Made by a program: the position numbers and the translations under genes
Origin: Paraglomus occultum
Taxonomy: Eukaryota > Glomeromycota > Glomeromycetes > Paraglomerales > Paraglomeraceae
Direction: 5' to 3'
Assembly (NCBI GenBank): GCA_910592205.1
Contig: CAJVPJ010000004.1
Span: 39,054 to 103,053 of the forward strand
Length of the DNA stretch: 64,000 nt
Shown here: in pieces, positions 50,993-62,346 of the stretch
Position numbering within the stretch: position 1 is the stretch's first letter
Layout of the letters: each line of letters begins with the position of its first letter
The notes under the pieces: model-generated
Seen by the model: the letters and a program-made list of their open reading frames with translations, nothing else
Told to the model about the DNA's origin: nothing
The model's database searches: none

Positions 50993-51670
50993 ATGCTGAA
51001 AGAAGGAACGGTTATAAGAGTGATTCTACGAATAGCATATGACTGCGTTTTATGCCAACATCGTGGCCGGCTGTACAACGTGATCTCTCACCACCGGTGT
51101 GAGGGGCTGAGGAAAAGTTTGGATCCGGGCTTGCCATATGACCCGCCCCAAGTAAGTAAATTATGAGGCATCACCAAGTCGAGTGACCGCGATTTAAGGC
51201 ATAAAAAAGTCTGTGAGACAAATAAATGAAATAAAGGCGAATATCATGGACAATGGTTTGACTTGCTGTCATGTATAGAAATTCAATTCTTGTTGACTTA
51301 CTATGGCGCGATTGTAACAAATGACACCTTCACATACTTGCTTTGGTTAAACTCAGGTCTAGACAGTTGGGCGTCAACCATCATGACACATCATTCAAAT
51401 AAGCTTTTTAAACAAGTCAACATAAATATCAATGACATATTATATGGCAACAATTTATATGAGCTTAAATTGGTAGTGTGGCTGAATAATTGGCTAGATA
51501 TAGAGTATTACTGTTATTATGACAATTGCCAATATCCAAGTTTAAATTCAAGATTGCAACTGCAATATATACATATATTGATCACTTTGGTTTTGTCGCA
51601 GTCTGCCCCCATATTTAATATCGGACAAAAGAAATGCCGTGTTTGGGACGTGGTCTATTCGGACAATTGA
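50993..51670 (+). CDS. possible small two-exon gene, unknown function
   Basis: Exon 1 (50993-51151) encodes 53 residues including AYDCVLCQHRGRLYNVISHH and LPYDPPQ, and ends at a consensus GTAAGT donor. Exon 2 (51602-51670), after a T-rich CGCAG acceptor, reads SAPIFNIGQKKCRVWDVVYS to a stop in phase 0, for 75 residues in total. Exon 1 is GC-richer than its surroundings and could instead be an internal exon extending left to the AG at about 50968 (tcccacag). An alternative is a 135-residue frame (51263-51670) through the intron, which I favour less because it lacks the donor logic. No domain is recognised. Confidence 0.35.
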
Positions 51671-53268
51671 GAAGGGTATCCAAAGCAACACTATCTGATT
51701 CTGTAAAAGAAAATCTAAATATAATTGTTATTCTATGTCATCATTGAGTATTTGGCTGAATACGCACGAATTCTTAAGAGTCTTAGCTTCAAAAGCAAAT
51801 ATTTGTCAACTGTCGTATATTCCCAAATACTCTGCGCAATAAAAATTTGGAAACTCGTCAAGATTTCCTCCTCAGCCCTCCAAGGAATGCGCATTAAAAT
51901 ATTGATGGAAGGAAGCGTGGTCGGGCGAGCTCAAATGAAGTCTAATTGAAAATAATCGAACCATACTTAACCAGCCAATAAGGGCAAAGCCTGCTACAAA
52001 TTAAAGGTATCGATCATAGATGATGCGGGTACATCCTGATCGTCAACAAGTTTTCTGTGTTCTGATTGGAATTACCCCAAATCTGAAGCTTATGCATAAT
52101 ATTATACTATTCCTTTTTAGTATGTTGATAAAGGGAGTGAACAATGCATGTAAAATGTCACTATTAGATTTTTTTGATCCATAATTTTTACATGAATGTT
52201 CTAGAAAACAGGATAAATAACAAATTTACGGAATATGACAGAAAATCGTTGAAAAAGCTGTGGGCTTGTTGGTGGCTTTCGCTATTCCGATGCACGGCGA
52301 ATTTGCCATTCACATGAATCGGAGTGTTTGAAACTGACAAACACGCGGTCTTGACTTTAGGGCAATAGACACAAGTAAAGGAGCGAGGTTATTTACACTT
52401 CCGAAGATATTATTATTATTGTAAACACACGGATAATATTAACCATTCTTGGATCAAATATTTGCATATTATTTACCTAATTTGATAACATAAAAGTCGA
52501 AATGGGTGTGTGAAGAAAATAAACTAGACACGTATACAAGCTATTTTGACACCGCCCTTTATCATTAAATCACTAACACTATTTTAAGAGTGTCTTCTTG
52601 AGCAATATTCTCAATATAGTGATGTAAATATTTTCTTGGCTCTTATAACTCCTGACAAAAAGAAGAAAAGAAATCTGTGATTTTGTCCTCTATATCATCA
52701 CTATCGTTTAGTCAATCAAGCGAAAGAGAAACAAATTAATGTCAGTTAGTGGGGGCAGTTGTTGAAAAAATAAGGATAGGAAGGCCTAGAATGAAACTTG
52801 AGTCTACACTAAACTCTCCATATTAAAATCGGAAGGGTGATGCGATTTTTCTTTCATTAGATATAGAATATTTATTTAATATTTAATACTAATTACAACT
52901 AGAATGTTCTTTAGGAAATTTGAAGTTGCTTTCTTTGTCAGTAGCTAAAGAACTTAGTAATATTTGTATAACAAAAAAAAACCAAAAACAAATACAAAAA
53001 CCCTAGCTGAATAGTTTTCTTTGCCAACAGACAACCAAACATTAGAAAGATTAGTATACCATATGATCACCAATGTTCTTCAGATTATCTGGTCACTGAG
53101 CAACAGTTACCAACACTGATATTCACAAAAGGGAGAATAAGAAAAAACAACCTTTTTTTTTTCTTCCGTAAAAAAGCAAAGCAGAGACAAAAGCAAAAAT
53201 CAAAACAAAACATTAGATAGTAATTGCAACCAGAAATTCATATTTCAATGACAGATGTATTAATGAGG
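51671..53268. other. intergenic sequence downstream of the UBX gene
   Basis: AT-rich, with poly-A and poly-T runs. A short frame at 51870-51950 (GMRIKILMEGSVVGRAQMKS) after a CTCAG site is slightly coding-like but isolated. Nothing else is supported. Confidence 0.4.
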
Positions 53269-55816
53269 TCATTCTTGATTGGTGGAATTGCCGTTGTAAG
53301 TCCATCGTTTCTTCTCTTCATCATCTTCCTCATCATCATGAGACAACGTCTTAACATTGTCCCCCCATCGACGTCTACGAGACAAAATAATATATTTCAG
53401 CAAAAGCGACCATATATTCCTGTAACAGTTCATTTCGCCTTTCCCTTATTTTCATCTAATACCCACCTCATTTCCACTTCCTCAATAACACGACTACTCT
53501 TTGCTACTTCTTCACGTCGCTGCTGTTCTCTCAGCAATCGCGCTTCTTCTTGTTTTTGTCGCTCGCTTATTGCTCCGTCTACTCCATTTGCTCTTCTTCC
53601 TCTGCTTGGACTCTCACGCTGAGAATATCTAAATGGGTTTAAATAGCCTACTGCATTCCACACTAGCCCTATGACATTTCTCATGATTCCCCCAACAGCC
53701 CTGAAACTGTACTCTAATATTCTCCAAGTATTCCCTGCTGGATCATATGCGCCAACGACAACCTTTGCTGGTTTACATACTAGTGTAGCATTCGGGCAAA
53801 GATTAAGGTCGTATAAGGTCAACAGTTTTTCCTCGGCAGTGAATTGATGATATGGAAATGGTTGAATCAGAGAAAATGGTGCTGCCCCGTCTGTTCGATT
53901 CTTTTACGGGAAGTGGTTCGCATAAAACAAAAATATTTCATAAAAAAATGTTGAATTAAAGTAAAAAAAAATTTAGAACTGCGTGAAAAATCGAATGGTT
54001 CAAAGTTAAAGAGTAAGCAAAACAACAGTAATGGCAGTAAGTATATTGTTTTGATATAGCAACGCGGTTTACATTAAAGTACTATAAAATAAAAAAAAAT
54101 GATGAAATCAATTGTCCAACCTCTTCAACCCATTTTGTAACATCCAGCAACGTCGTCGACGTGCCAAACTTATTGCGTATTGTATCCCCGTCAAGCAAAC
54201 GTATATTAAGAACACAATGTTCATAACTAAAAAATCACAAGTATCAACTTGGTCAATGCCTAGGCAACCATACCAACTATAATAACCAACATTTTAAACT
54301 CCCAACAAACCTCAACAATCTGTTCTGTTCATCAACATATGTTTTGTGCGATTCCCCTTCTACTCGTTGCTGCTGTTCCTGTCTCGAAGCAATCTCAGCT
54401 AATTTTCTCGCATGTCTCTCGACCTTGTCTGCTTCGATTTGTTCCTTCACCCGACGTCTGGCTTCCGCTTCCTCTTTTCGTTGCTTTGCATAATCGGCTG
54501 CCGCTTTCTTATCTCTTGCATCTTCTTGGTGAACATACGCTTGCTGCAGCGCGCGACCTTGCGCACGCCGATTGGATTCGCGTTGTTTGTCAGCCTGATG
54601 TCATACGACAGAAGATGTATATATATTAATACGTAGTTTATTCGTCTTGAGTGTTTTTTTTTAAGAATGTGAAAGAAAAAGCAAGCAGGCGGTAAAAACA
54701 GGTAGCGTTAACTAGGCGTGACACAATGCAGAATTTATTAATCAAACCTCTTGTTTTTCCTTCTCTCTCTGCCGGCGTCGTTCCTCGACTAGTTTTTTTA
54801 ATCTAGAAATAAGATGTATCAGTATAAACTGTAATAACAATAGATTGCCCTTGAAATAACTTTTTTGTCGCCACTTTCATGACACATACACAATAAAGTT
54901 TGCGATTGTGTGCGCTAGGAACTTACTTATCAGCTTTAATCTTTTTCTCGTCTTCTTGATTGGAGCTCTGTCCTTCCGAAGCTATTATGGCTGACGTTGT
55001 TTGGTTATCAGATGACGACGGCATTGAGGATGATTCGGCCAGTGATAGCTCTGATGCTGTGCTTGCTGATGACGTGTTCGTGTTCGTGTTCGTGGTCGTG
55101 GTCGTAGTCGTAGTCGTAGTCGTATTGGAGGCAGCTTGAGATATCTTCATGACAAGATCGTCTTCTGTAACGATGCCTGGTGTGTAGTCACATACCGTTC
55201 CAGAACTAAACGACAAGAAATTAACATTGTACGGAAGATGGTTATGGGAAAAAGAAAGTCCAATGATGCTGACAACAGACGTGACACCTCTTACCGTATC
55301 ATATATATGCAAGGCACTTGTACAATTGGAACTAAGTCACAAATAAAATTATCGAGTGAGAGATTTAGGAATCAGTAATGTCTTAATTTCAATACAGCAA
55401 CCTCTCCCTTTAGAATTTTAATACGCACAAAGTTGACCAAACAAATTCGCCTCTTCTGAAACACGAGCGAGCTTCAATGCGATTGTATTATCTTTGATGG
55501 CTGCTGCTGCCTTGAGAACAAATATAAAATATACAAGTTTGTTATGTCTATGGTATAAAATTGCCATAACATAAAAGCAATCGTACCTTGGGTCGTGAAG
55601 TTATTTCGGTCATGCGCTGACTGTCTTCGCTTTCATCTATAGTGTGCATACCAAAGAATTATTATGAATAAGACTCTTGCGACTATAGGCTCTTTCCAAG
55701 AATAGCAAATAACTCGGACCATATATATACACAAGGAACACGGCATTCTTTGAATTCGCTTCCGCCACTGCATCAGAAACTGAACCTGGGTACCAAGGAG
55801 AACTAATAGCGGCCAT
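53269..55816 (-). CDS. UBX domain protein of the UBXN4/erasin type
   Basis: The ten exons are 55816-55720, 55636-55587, 55510-55429, 55331-55295, 55205-54927, 54802-54748, 54594-54311, 54226-54121, 53900-53467 and 53374-53269, for 509 residues, close to the animal UBXN4 length. Residues 1-105 form a thioredoxin-like UAS-type domain (SSPWYPGSVSDAV, VFLVYIYDESEDSQ, FPIVQVPCIYMI). A Thr/Asn/Ser-rich linker and a Lys/Arg/Glu helix (about 190-290) follow. The UBX fold is at about 300-375 (IRLLDGDTIRNKF, DVTKWVEE, PFSLIQPFPYHQF), then a hydrophobic hairpin near 390-420. The UBX domain recruits Cdc48/p97, and UBXN4 acts in ER-associated degradation, so an ER-membrane role is inferred. The last exon encodes an acidic stretch and a NGNST end. 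Confidence 0.9.
55072..55133 (-). repeat. coding Thr/Asn repeat in the UBX gene
   Basis: CGTAGT/CGTGGT/CGTGTT units on the plus strand encode a run of Thr then Thr-Asn pairs on the minus strand. It sits in the linker after the thioredoxin-like domain and is likely length-variable. Confidence 0.7.
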
Positions 55817-56931
55817 GAGGATGATATACGTATGATAATTGCTTTGCTCTTTGCAATCAAAAGGTTTACTTATTTACTCTTGATTAGTTTCTTCAAAGAT
55901 ATCCAATAACCGGCTCACGTTTTGGACAGTATGATTGCAGGGGTTAGACGCCACATTCTGGAGCTAAATTTTAGTCCTCGTTCAAATATAATGATGATGA
56001 TTTTGGCTTTTCACCTGTTAAGGCCCAATTGAGTTAGACTGATTTTTTCATTAGCGTAAAGATGATCAGGGGCATGTTACATACCAAAATATTTACCTTT
56101 TCGGAGTAGTATAATTTGACAAATAGGTGAAACTTCTGTGAAAAGGAAACATTTTTTCGTTCATACCGAATAAATTCTATGAAATGGGAAATTCCTCACA
56201 TGACCACGAATACCCAATCAGAGATTTAAAGAACGCGATCTGTGATAGAATTAATTGGGTGATAAATTCTTTATGTAAGTAAAATGGGATATCCACGAAT
56301 CGTCACCCGTCCACGCTATTAGTTATTTCTGCTATTCATAATCACGAACTATATGGGTTGTTAATATATACGGGGTCAGCCATTCATAGCATTACGCCAT
56401 TATTTATGGCGACCATTTTTTCATATGAGGGGCCTCATTTCGGAAGTTTTAACTACTACAGTCAACTGCCTTTAAGAATATAACAAGTCTCAATTACATT
56501 CAAGCAACTTTATTTTGGTAGAAATATGCAATTACAACAAATTGAGTTACAGGCCTAATGTGCAAAAAAAAGTTTAACTAAGCGAAGCTATTAATATACA
56601 GTGTACTGTAGTTTGATTATTAAGACGCTTGACAACAGTCAAGTCTTTTATCGATAACCATAACTATAACGCTTCTTCCAATTTTGTCATTTTGGCCGTC
56701 GGTTCCTTAGCCGTTTAGCAGAAATAATATTATTGTTGATATTCATACGTTTTTCCGATTGGACACAATATTTGTAGTTCGTTTTCCTACACAATATTTT
56801 CTATCTAGTTTTACATTAGATAAGTGAGGGCTTTTAAGTTTTCGTTGAATTTGGTACAATATTTGACGTTGCATCAGAATTTATAAATAATCAACTAATA
56901 CAATCATGGAAATAATATTGTAATACTATTT
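55817..56931. other. upstream region of the UBX gene
   Basis: I see no gene. It should hold the UBX-gene promoter; no clear TATA element is visible in the first 200 nt upstream. Confidence 0.4.
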
Positions 56932-57195
56932 ATGCATTCTGGCTTGATAGAAAAATTTAGGCGGTCGAAATCGGAAAAAGAAATCGGGGAGATTATTTGG
57001 GGGGTACTGTATTCAGTGGACTGCGGTACCTTCTTCGGCCTCATTTCCATCCGTCCAGGAAACCCACTCTATCAGGCAGCATTTTCTGAAATTATTGCTG
57101 ATGGTCACTTTGCTGCTACCATGGAACTTCAAATAAATCAATATCTTTCTATAAAAAACGAAATAAAAAACACAAAAAAACTGGGTCTTAGCTGA
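56932..57195 (+). pseudogene. coding-like fragment, unknown family
   Basis: An 87-codon frame reads RSKSEKEIGEIIWGVLYSVD, then FFGLISIRPGNPLYQAAFSE and FAATMELQINQYLSIKNEIK. The amphipathic, non-repetitive composition looks genuine, but the frame stands alone and its ends look arbitrary. It may be a fragment of an unresolved or decayed gene. Confidence 0.35.
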
Positions 57196-57990
57196 ACGTA
57201 TCTTGCAAGCTCGCTCATACTTCCAATGCCGCTAATAAACCAACAATTGATATCACACGTGTACATGTGACACATTTTTGGCACATTCCACTGCGTCCGT
57301 AAAGTTTCTCAATTTGCTCCTCTGTAAACATGGAGGGTCAACAATGTTGGCACATGACACTATGATAAATGCCAGCTCTCAAAACACAGCACAAACACCT
57401 TTACAATTATTGTGTCTAGTAAGTAGGAATTCAGTTTGCAAGGGATCTACCAGGCATGTACTAATACCATACTTTTGTCTTGTAGGTTTGGAAGATCCAC
57501 ATCTGCAGTTAATGTCATTGAGTACAATTGCTGCAAAATTCAAGAACGATTCTTCTTTCAATAACTTGATGATCTCTCATTCTTGGAGAAGCTGAACAGT
57601 AAAGAGAGTAGTAGTGTTAAAAAAGCATTTCAATCACATGAAAAAGGCCACCAGAAAATTTATCAGATAAAGCTATGCAAGTTCAATCATGGGTTCACAC
57701 TTTATATACAAACTTGACAAAGATTTGGGAGCTGACCATTAATCTGGAGACACAACATGATGGTCAAGATAAGAGGGCCAGAATCATAGTGATCACTACC
57801 TTGTATTTCCAGGATATTCAGAAGTGTGCTGTTCAAATAGTTCTGCCATCAATTCATTGGCATTCAAAACCAAAGTGGGCTGTCATAATATAATTATATT
57901 ATGACCACATAGTCTAGGTTATGACCTCTCAGTTAAACTATGTCCATTTGTCACGTGATTATAGGTCCACTCATAGTGACGATTGCATCG
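57196..57990. other. spacer with a perfect palindrome
   Basis: A frame at 57278-57595 spans a strong GTAAGT donor (57420) and a TTGTAG acceptor (57485) and might be a gene relic. A perfect 24-bp AT-rich palindrome lies at 57882-57905. Nothing further is supported. Confidence 0.4.
57882..57905. repeat. perfect 24-bp palindrome
   Basis: The half-sites GTCATAATATAA and TTATATTATGAC are exact reverse complements with no spacer. It could be a cruciform or the junction of two fused MITE ends. Confidence 0.65.
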
Positions 57991-58195
57991 TCATGTTTGC
58001 ATCGTCATGTGCCGAGGATGTGGCAGCTGAGGTGCTGCACATTGCATGTCGGCCGTTTCTTGGATTGTATTGAGTTGACTTTCAACGGTTTCTTGAGAAA
58101 GTGTCTGTAGTGATCGATAAATTTTGTCAAACTTCGGTTGTTGTGCGTACAAAAGATAAAATGTTATTTTGAAACCGAAACTTATAGAGTATATT
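57991..58195 (-). pseudogene. coiled-coil gene-family fragment A
   Basis: The minus-strand frame QQPKFDKIYRSLQTLSQETV followed by QLNTIQETADMQ matches fragment B at 60268-60437 in DNA and protein. It is a partial copy that loses similarity near 58040 and runs into unrelated sequence and a stop. Confidence 0.5.
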
Positions 58196-58488
58196 TGATA
58201 TTGCAAGCTATAGTTACCATTGTGAGATATCAAAAATATCGGAGCAGAGGGAAATGAACAAAGTTAGGGAAAGGGCGGGGGGAATTTGAGTGATTGGAAG
58301 AGGAAGAGTTGTCAACAAAAAGATAGCGAAGCAGAGAGAAACAAAAACTGTCCCCAAAAAATTTTCGTACTAAGGATTTTTTATTATTTACCTGGTATCT
58401 CATTCAAACCTAGACCATCCTTTTCATAATACAATCAGAAAACATGTCTAATTTCTTTGTTCTTTATAAGTTTTTTTTTTGGCTCATA

Positions 58489-58842
58489 TGACGATGCAAA
58501 TGCAATCTCATCGTTACTGAGTGGATAATTCTTATAGCGGTTATTTTAGCATTAATTTCTTTGGCTGACGACACAAACGCAATCTTGTCATCACTCGAAC
58601 AATGACATAAACGCAAACCCGTTGTCGGTTGGCCGTACGGCTGCCAAATTACGATTTTTTCCCAACTATCTCCGCAGTCACGAGCAAACGCAAACTCATG
58701 GTCGTCATTACTCGATCAAATAATGATGCAAATGCAAACTCACAAAATTTTTTCTATCTTCATACTACTGCAATAATGACGAATCGCAAACTCGTCGTCA
58801 CTCGAATGACGACACGAAACAAATGCAAACTCATCGTCACTT
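58489..58842. repeat. degenerate ~33-bp tandem repeat array
   Basis: About seven diverged units share a core TGACGAnnCAAACGCAAACT followed by CRTCGTCACTCGA. Unit starts are near 58489, 58566, 58603, 58679, 58722, 58777 and 58805, with spacers of varying length. Two GCATCGTCATGT copies at 57984-58010 on the other side of fragment A may be outliers. The array abuts the left arm of the inverted repeat. Confidence 0.6.
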
Positions 58843-59050
58843 CAAACCGAAATTCGAACTATGAGAAGGGACACGCAAAGCGCGTTACAATCTGTATGCA
58901 TTTATTGATTATGTAATATTGTTTTAATTATGATTATTGAACCAAATGCACTGTTCTTTATTACTTTAGAGATCAACGATCTCTTTCAAGATTACTAAAT
59001 TTCCACATTAATGAAGCCAACGTCCGTATCGAATCGTTGCCGAATTTACA
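58841..59050. repeat. left arm of a ~210-bp inverted repeat
   Basis: Starting TTCAAACCGAAATTCGAAC, this arm is nearly identical to the reverse complement of 60038-60249, with about a dozen substitutions. The spacer between arms is 987 nt. Confidence 0.9.
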
Positions 59051-59307
59051 AAACAAAATGCCGCAAGGGTTTCCCACAACCGTAAGCCAACTTTGCAGAT
59101 TACACGGTTTGTATCTTGCTGCGTACCTAATCGTTTCTTTTCTTTCATAAAAATTTTAATAGAGAATAATTTATACGATATAAAGGAGATGCTATAGACA
59201 CTTTCTTAACCTTCTACTGTTTGCAAACCAATGAAACAGTTGAAGAACGACGTACTCGTTTAGCACGATACTTGAAATTGTATTATTCTAAGAGTACTCG
59301 AAGTTAA
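58841..59307 (+). pseudogene. coiled-coil/SAP-like gene-family fragment C
   Basis: In this plus-strand copy, the left part reads IRTMRRDTQSALQS, then after a short spacer (intron-like) RDQRSLSRLLNFHINEANVR and MPQGFPTTVSQLCRLHG. A GTTTGT...AATAG intron-like gap follows, then RYKGDAIDTFLTFYCLQTNE, TVEERRTRLARYLKLYYS and a stop. The last block has the helix-loop-helix look of a SAP-type motif (GL-T-ETVEERRTRLARYL). Frame breaks at the exon joints show it is not functional as it stands, though it preserves a true 3' gene end. Confidence 0.5.
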
Positions 59308-60037
59308 AAAGGTCATAGAAGAGGTTTCAATTAATGTTATCTCTATATATTAGAAATTACAAAAATTTTTATTAAAATAAGCATTAATAGTAATATCAAT
59401 GTCAACCACAATTTATACCGTCTTAGACAAAATTATAAAGTTTTCCTATCGCTATTTATAGTATTCATCTGTCATAAAAGTTCCGATGACCATTTGTATG
59501 GGCATCCCATAAAAGGAGGAGGAGTTATAAGAGATCTGTCAATTAAATTAAAATAGGTATTAGTAATTACATTGTTTTGCCCCTTCCCTTTATTGTAATC
59601 ACAGTAGGGACCCTATCATATCCACATTTACTCAGACAACATGGCTTTTCAAAACATACCGGCTTATTTACGTGTTCACTTGTAATTAAGTTTGATATCT
59701 ATAGGTTTATTTTTATCACTTCTGTCAGTTTTTTGATTTTTTTCCTCTGTAATGCGTAAAAAATACCACATTAATCCTATAGCACCTTAATCAATTACCA
59801 ATATCAATATAATCTCAATATATGTAACATGCCAACACAAAAAATACAGGCATATTCAAAATTAGGCAGAAATGTGTCGTTTAAGATTAAAAAATATTAA
59901 CGTATCTCAATATATGTAAAATTTCAACCAGGAACGTTTTCAAAATTAGACAAAATGTGTCATATTGAATTAATAAATCAAGAATTTAGAAAGCGTCTAT
60001 TTCTTTACCGTATCAATTAAGCCGGTTAAACGGTTTT
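59308..60037. other. spacer between inverted-repeat arms
   Basis: Unique AT-rich sequence. Two partial direct copies of TCTCAATATATGTAA occur at 59812 and 59904. I see no gene. Confidence 0.45.
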
Positions 60038-60249
60038 TGTAAATTCGGAAACGATTCGAGACGGTCGTTGGCTTCATTAATGTGGAAATTTAGTAATCTT
60101 GAAAGAGATTGTTGATCTCTAAAGTAATAAAGAACAGTGCATTTGGTTCAATAATTATAATCAAAACAATATTACGTGATCAATAAATACATACAGAGTT
60201 TGTAACGCGTTTTGCGTGTCCCTTCTCATAGTTCGAATTTCGGTTTGAA
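60038..60249. repeat. right arm of the ~210-bp inverted repeat
   Basis: Reverse complement of 58841-59050 at high identity. Read on the minus strand it encodes the less damaged version of the same protein segment. Confidence 0.9.
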
Positions 60250-60437
60250 CTGTTCCTAAGGTTCTTTGCATGTCGGTGAGTGTTGCTTGGACTGTATTCC
60301 AACGTTAATCGCTGGTAAATTTGGCACTAGAGACATTTCTTGGAAAAGTGTTTGTAGTGATCGATAAATGTTGTCAAAGTTCGGTTGTTGTGCCTACAAA
60401 AGATAAAATATTAGTTTGAAACCGAAACTCATAAAGT
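60038..60437 (-). pseudogene. coiled-coil gene-family fragment B
   Basis: The minus strand reads AQQPNFDNIYRSLQTLFQE after a TTTGTAG acceptor, then, after one frame change, WNTVQATLTDMQRTLGTVQT, EIRTMRRDTQNALQTL, and finally RDQQSLSRLLNFHINEANDR and LESFPNLQ. It joins, in order, the segments found separately in fragments A and C, so it shows the family's layout: coiled coil first, then the helical C-terminal part. It lacks both gene ends. Confidence 0.5.
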
Positions 60438-61030
60438 ACGTGGGGGTCCTGAAAAGTTTTGCGCGTGGACATTTATTTCCAAAACTGTTGTAATAATTAT
60501 CGATAAAACTACCTCATTCCTTCAAAGTACTCTCCATTAAACTCTATACAACGTTCTAGCCGATTTCGCTAACTTTGAAAAAAGTTCTTTTGGGATACTT
60601 CAACAACTGCCTGAACAGCCCTTGCCAATTTTCGACGTTATCAAATCTCTTTCCCTTTAGTTCTTTCTTTATTCGAGAGAATAAGCAAAAATTACAAGGA
60701 GCAAGATCTGGACTGTATGGTGGGTGGGGAAGAAGTTTTATATTCTTGCCTTATGTGCTGTGGCATTATCGTGATAAAGCATGACGTCACGAACAGTCCT
60801 TTTTTCCATAATGTCCGAAAAACTTTTGGAGCGTTAACTGTTTGTCCTTCTGGAACTATTATTCCGAATTGACAAACATTAGCAAGCGGAATATCAATAT
60901 TCGATCCTTGATGATTCGGTTTCATTGTAGAAGCGTCAACTGTATGTCGGTATTTTCGGTTGTACTGATTGATTGTTTCACAAAAAGGTCATCTTTGAAC
61001 CATGCTACTGATTGAGAAAGTCAGACCGCA
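60438..61030 (-). pseudogene. broken mariner-family transposase
   Basis: Minus-strand frames contain the second and third catalytic Asp motifs of a mariner DDE enzyme: VMLYHDNATAHKARI near 60780, then, after a stop and frameshift, HPPYSPDLAPCNFCLFSRIK near 60720-60665, followed by KELKGKRFDNVENWQ. Upstream, MKPNHQGSNIDIPLANVCQF is in another frame. CTGAAAAGTTTTGCGCGTGG at about 60449-60468 resembles a mariner terminal repeat at the 3' end. At least three frame breaks and a missing N-terminal part make it inactive. Confidence 0.75.
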
Positions 61031-62346
61031 GTTTGTTATAAATAGATCAATGGCTTTATTGTCAAGCCATGTGCTAAATATAACTTATTGATATTAATAG
61101 ATTCCTAACTTTTAGAAGTAAATGTATTTTCATCGCTATTATGTATCGAGTTGTCATTCCATATTTTAATCATGTCATTGTATGATAGCTACATCCCTGG
61201 TAATGAACTTACTTGGATAAATTTAGTAAGTATCAGCATTTCAATTATTTTGGGCAGGTCCCCATTCGGGACGGGGCCAAGTATCAGAACAATAACAATA
61301 ATAATCGTGCGTAAAGCCGTTGCGCCATATTTTAGATTATATTTAGTAATAGATGATTTTTGCGCTGTAAAAACTTGCTACCCAATCATGAAGAAGGTTT
61401 ATAACTCTAAATCATGTGACCGCCCTTGTCATAATAATAATTTAGTTTAGTTGTTAAACTCTAATTTTAATATTAAAAATTTTTTCGTTATGTTGCACAA
61501 CAATGCATAAACAATTTGATTATCTTATTTCTAAATGTCACCCTATGATTCGGTTGAAATTGAAACAACAAACAAAAATATCATGTGAAACTGCGTCGAC
61601 GATATTAAAATCAGCAATTGCTTGACAATTTTCCCGCGGGAAGAATGACATATTATATGTAGATTGCGCCAAATATAGAGTTAAAAAGAGTGGAACACTC
61701 CACATAAAAAGATGTTCCATTGGTTAAGCCGGTTGATATAATGGTACTGGTTTATCCAATAGCCAGTCTTTGGCCAAAAATAGGTCCGCCGTTTAAACTG
61801 GTTTCACGTGTAATTAAGAAGCCTGTGGGTAATTAAGAAGTCTGTGGGCTTTCCGTCAATGATAATAAAACTCCCATCTTTATTTACAAGACAATTGACA
61901 TACATTCAGATTATTGCTGGATAATGAATAATAAAATATGATGACATCGTTGACTAAATGTGACATAATATTTACTACTACTCATTATTGAGATCATCAT
62001 TATTATGAAACTGTTTACAACTTGGCTCTCATTATCTCGCTACATGCGGGATGGGAGGAATGTTTAAAGCTTACGTCTAGATCACAACGCCCGCAGTGGG
62101 CGTAATAATTTAAAAACTTCCCAGTTGAACTTTTTTTTGACTCTCCGGGTTTGAATTCTTTAATAAGTGAAAATAATGCAAGTGCCTACCGTTTCATTTA
62201 CCAAACTCTACTGGTTTGGAACTGTTTGTTAAGATGCTAACGTGTGCCTTGATTTTATTCTATACAGACAAGACATCATTTTGCCTGTCCTCCGTATTTG
62301 ATTTGATAAGAAAAACAAAAAAGTCCTCAACCTTCAAATAACAACG
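61031..62346. other. intergenic sequence upstream of the defensin-like gene
   Basis: It contains a MITE-related stretch at about 61725-61812 and otherwise AT-rich sequence with chance frames. The promoter of the downstream small gene must lie at the right end. Confidence 0.4.
61725..61812. mobile_element. MITE-related fragment
   Basis: It shares GTCTTTGGCCAAAA and a GTTTAAACTGGTTTCACGTGTA end with the internal and right-end parts of the element at 2163-2310. It is shorter and more decayed, with no matching left terminus. Confidence 0.35.

Noticed and set aside
53224-53622. 132-residue plus-strand frame
   Set aside because: It overlaps the last two exons of the UBXN4-like gene on the other strand, which are supported by domain continuity and exact splice phases.
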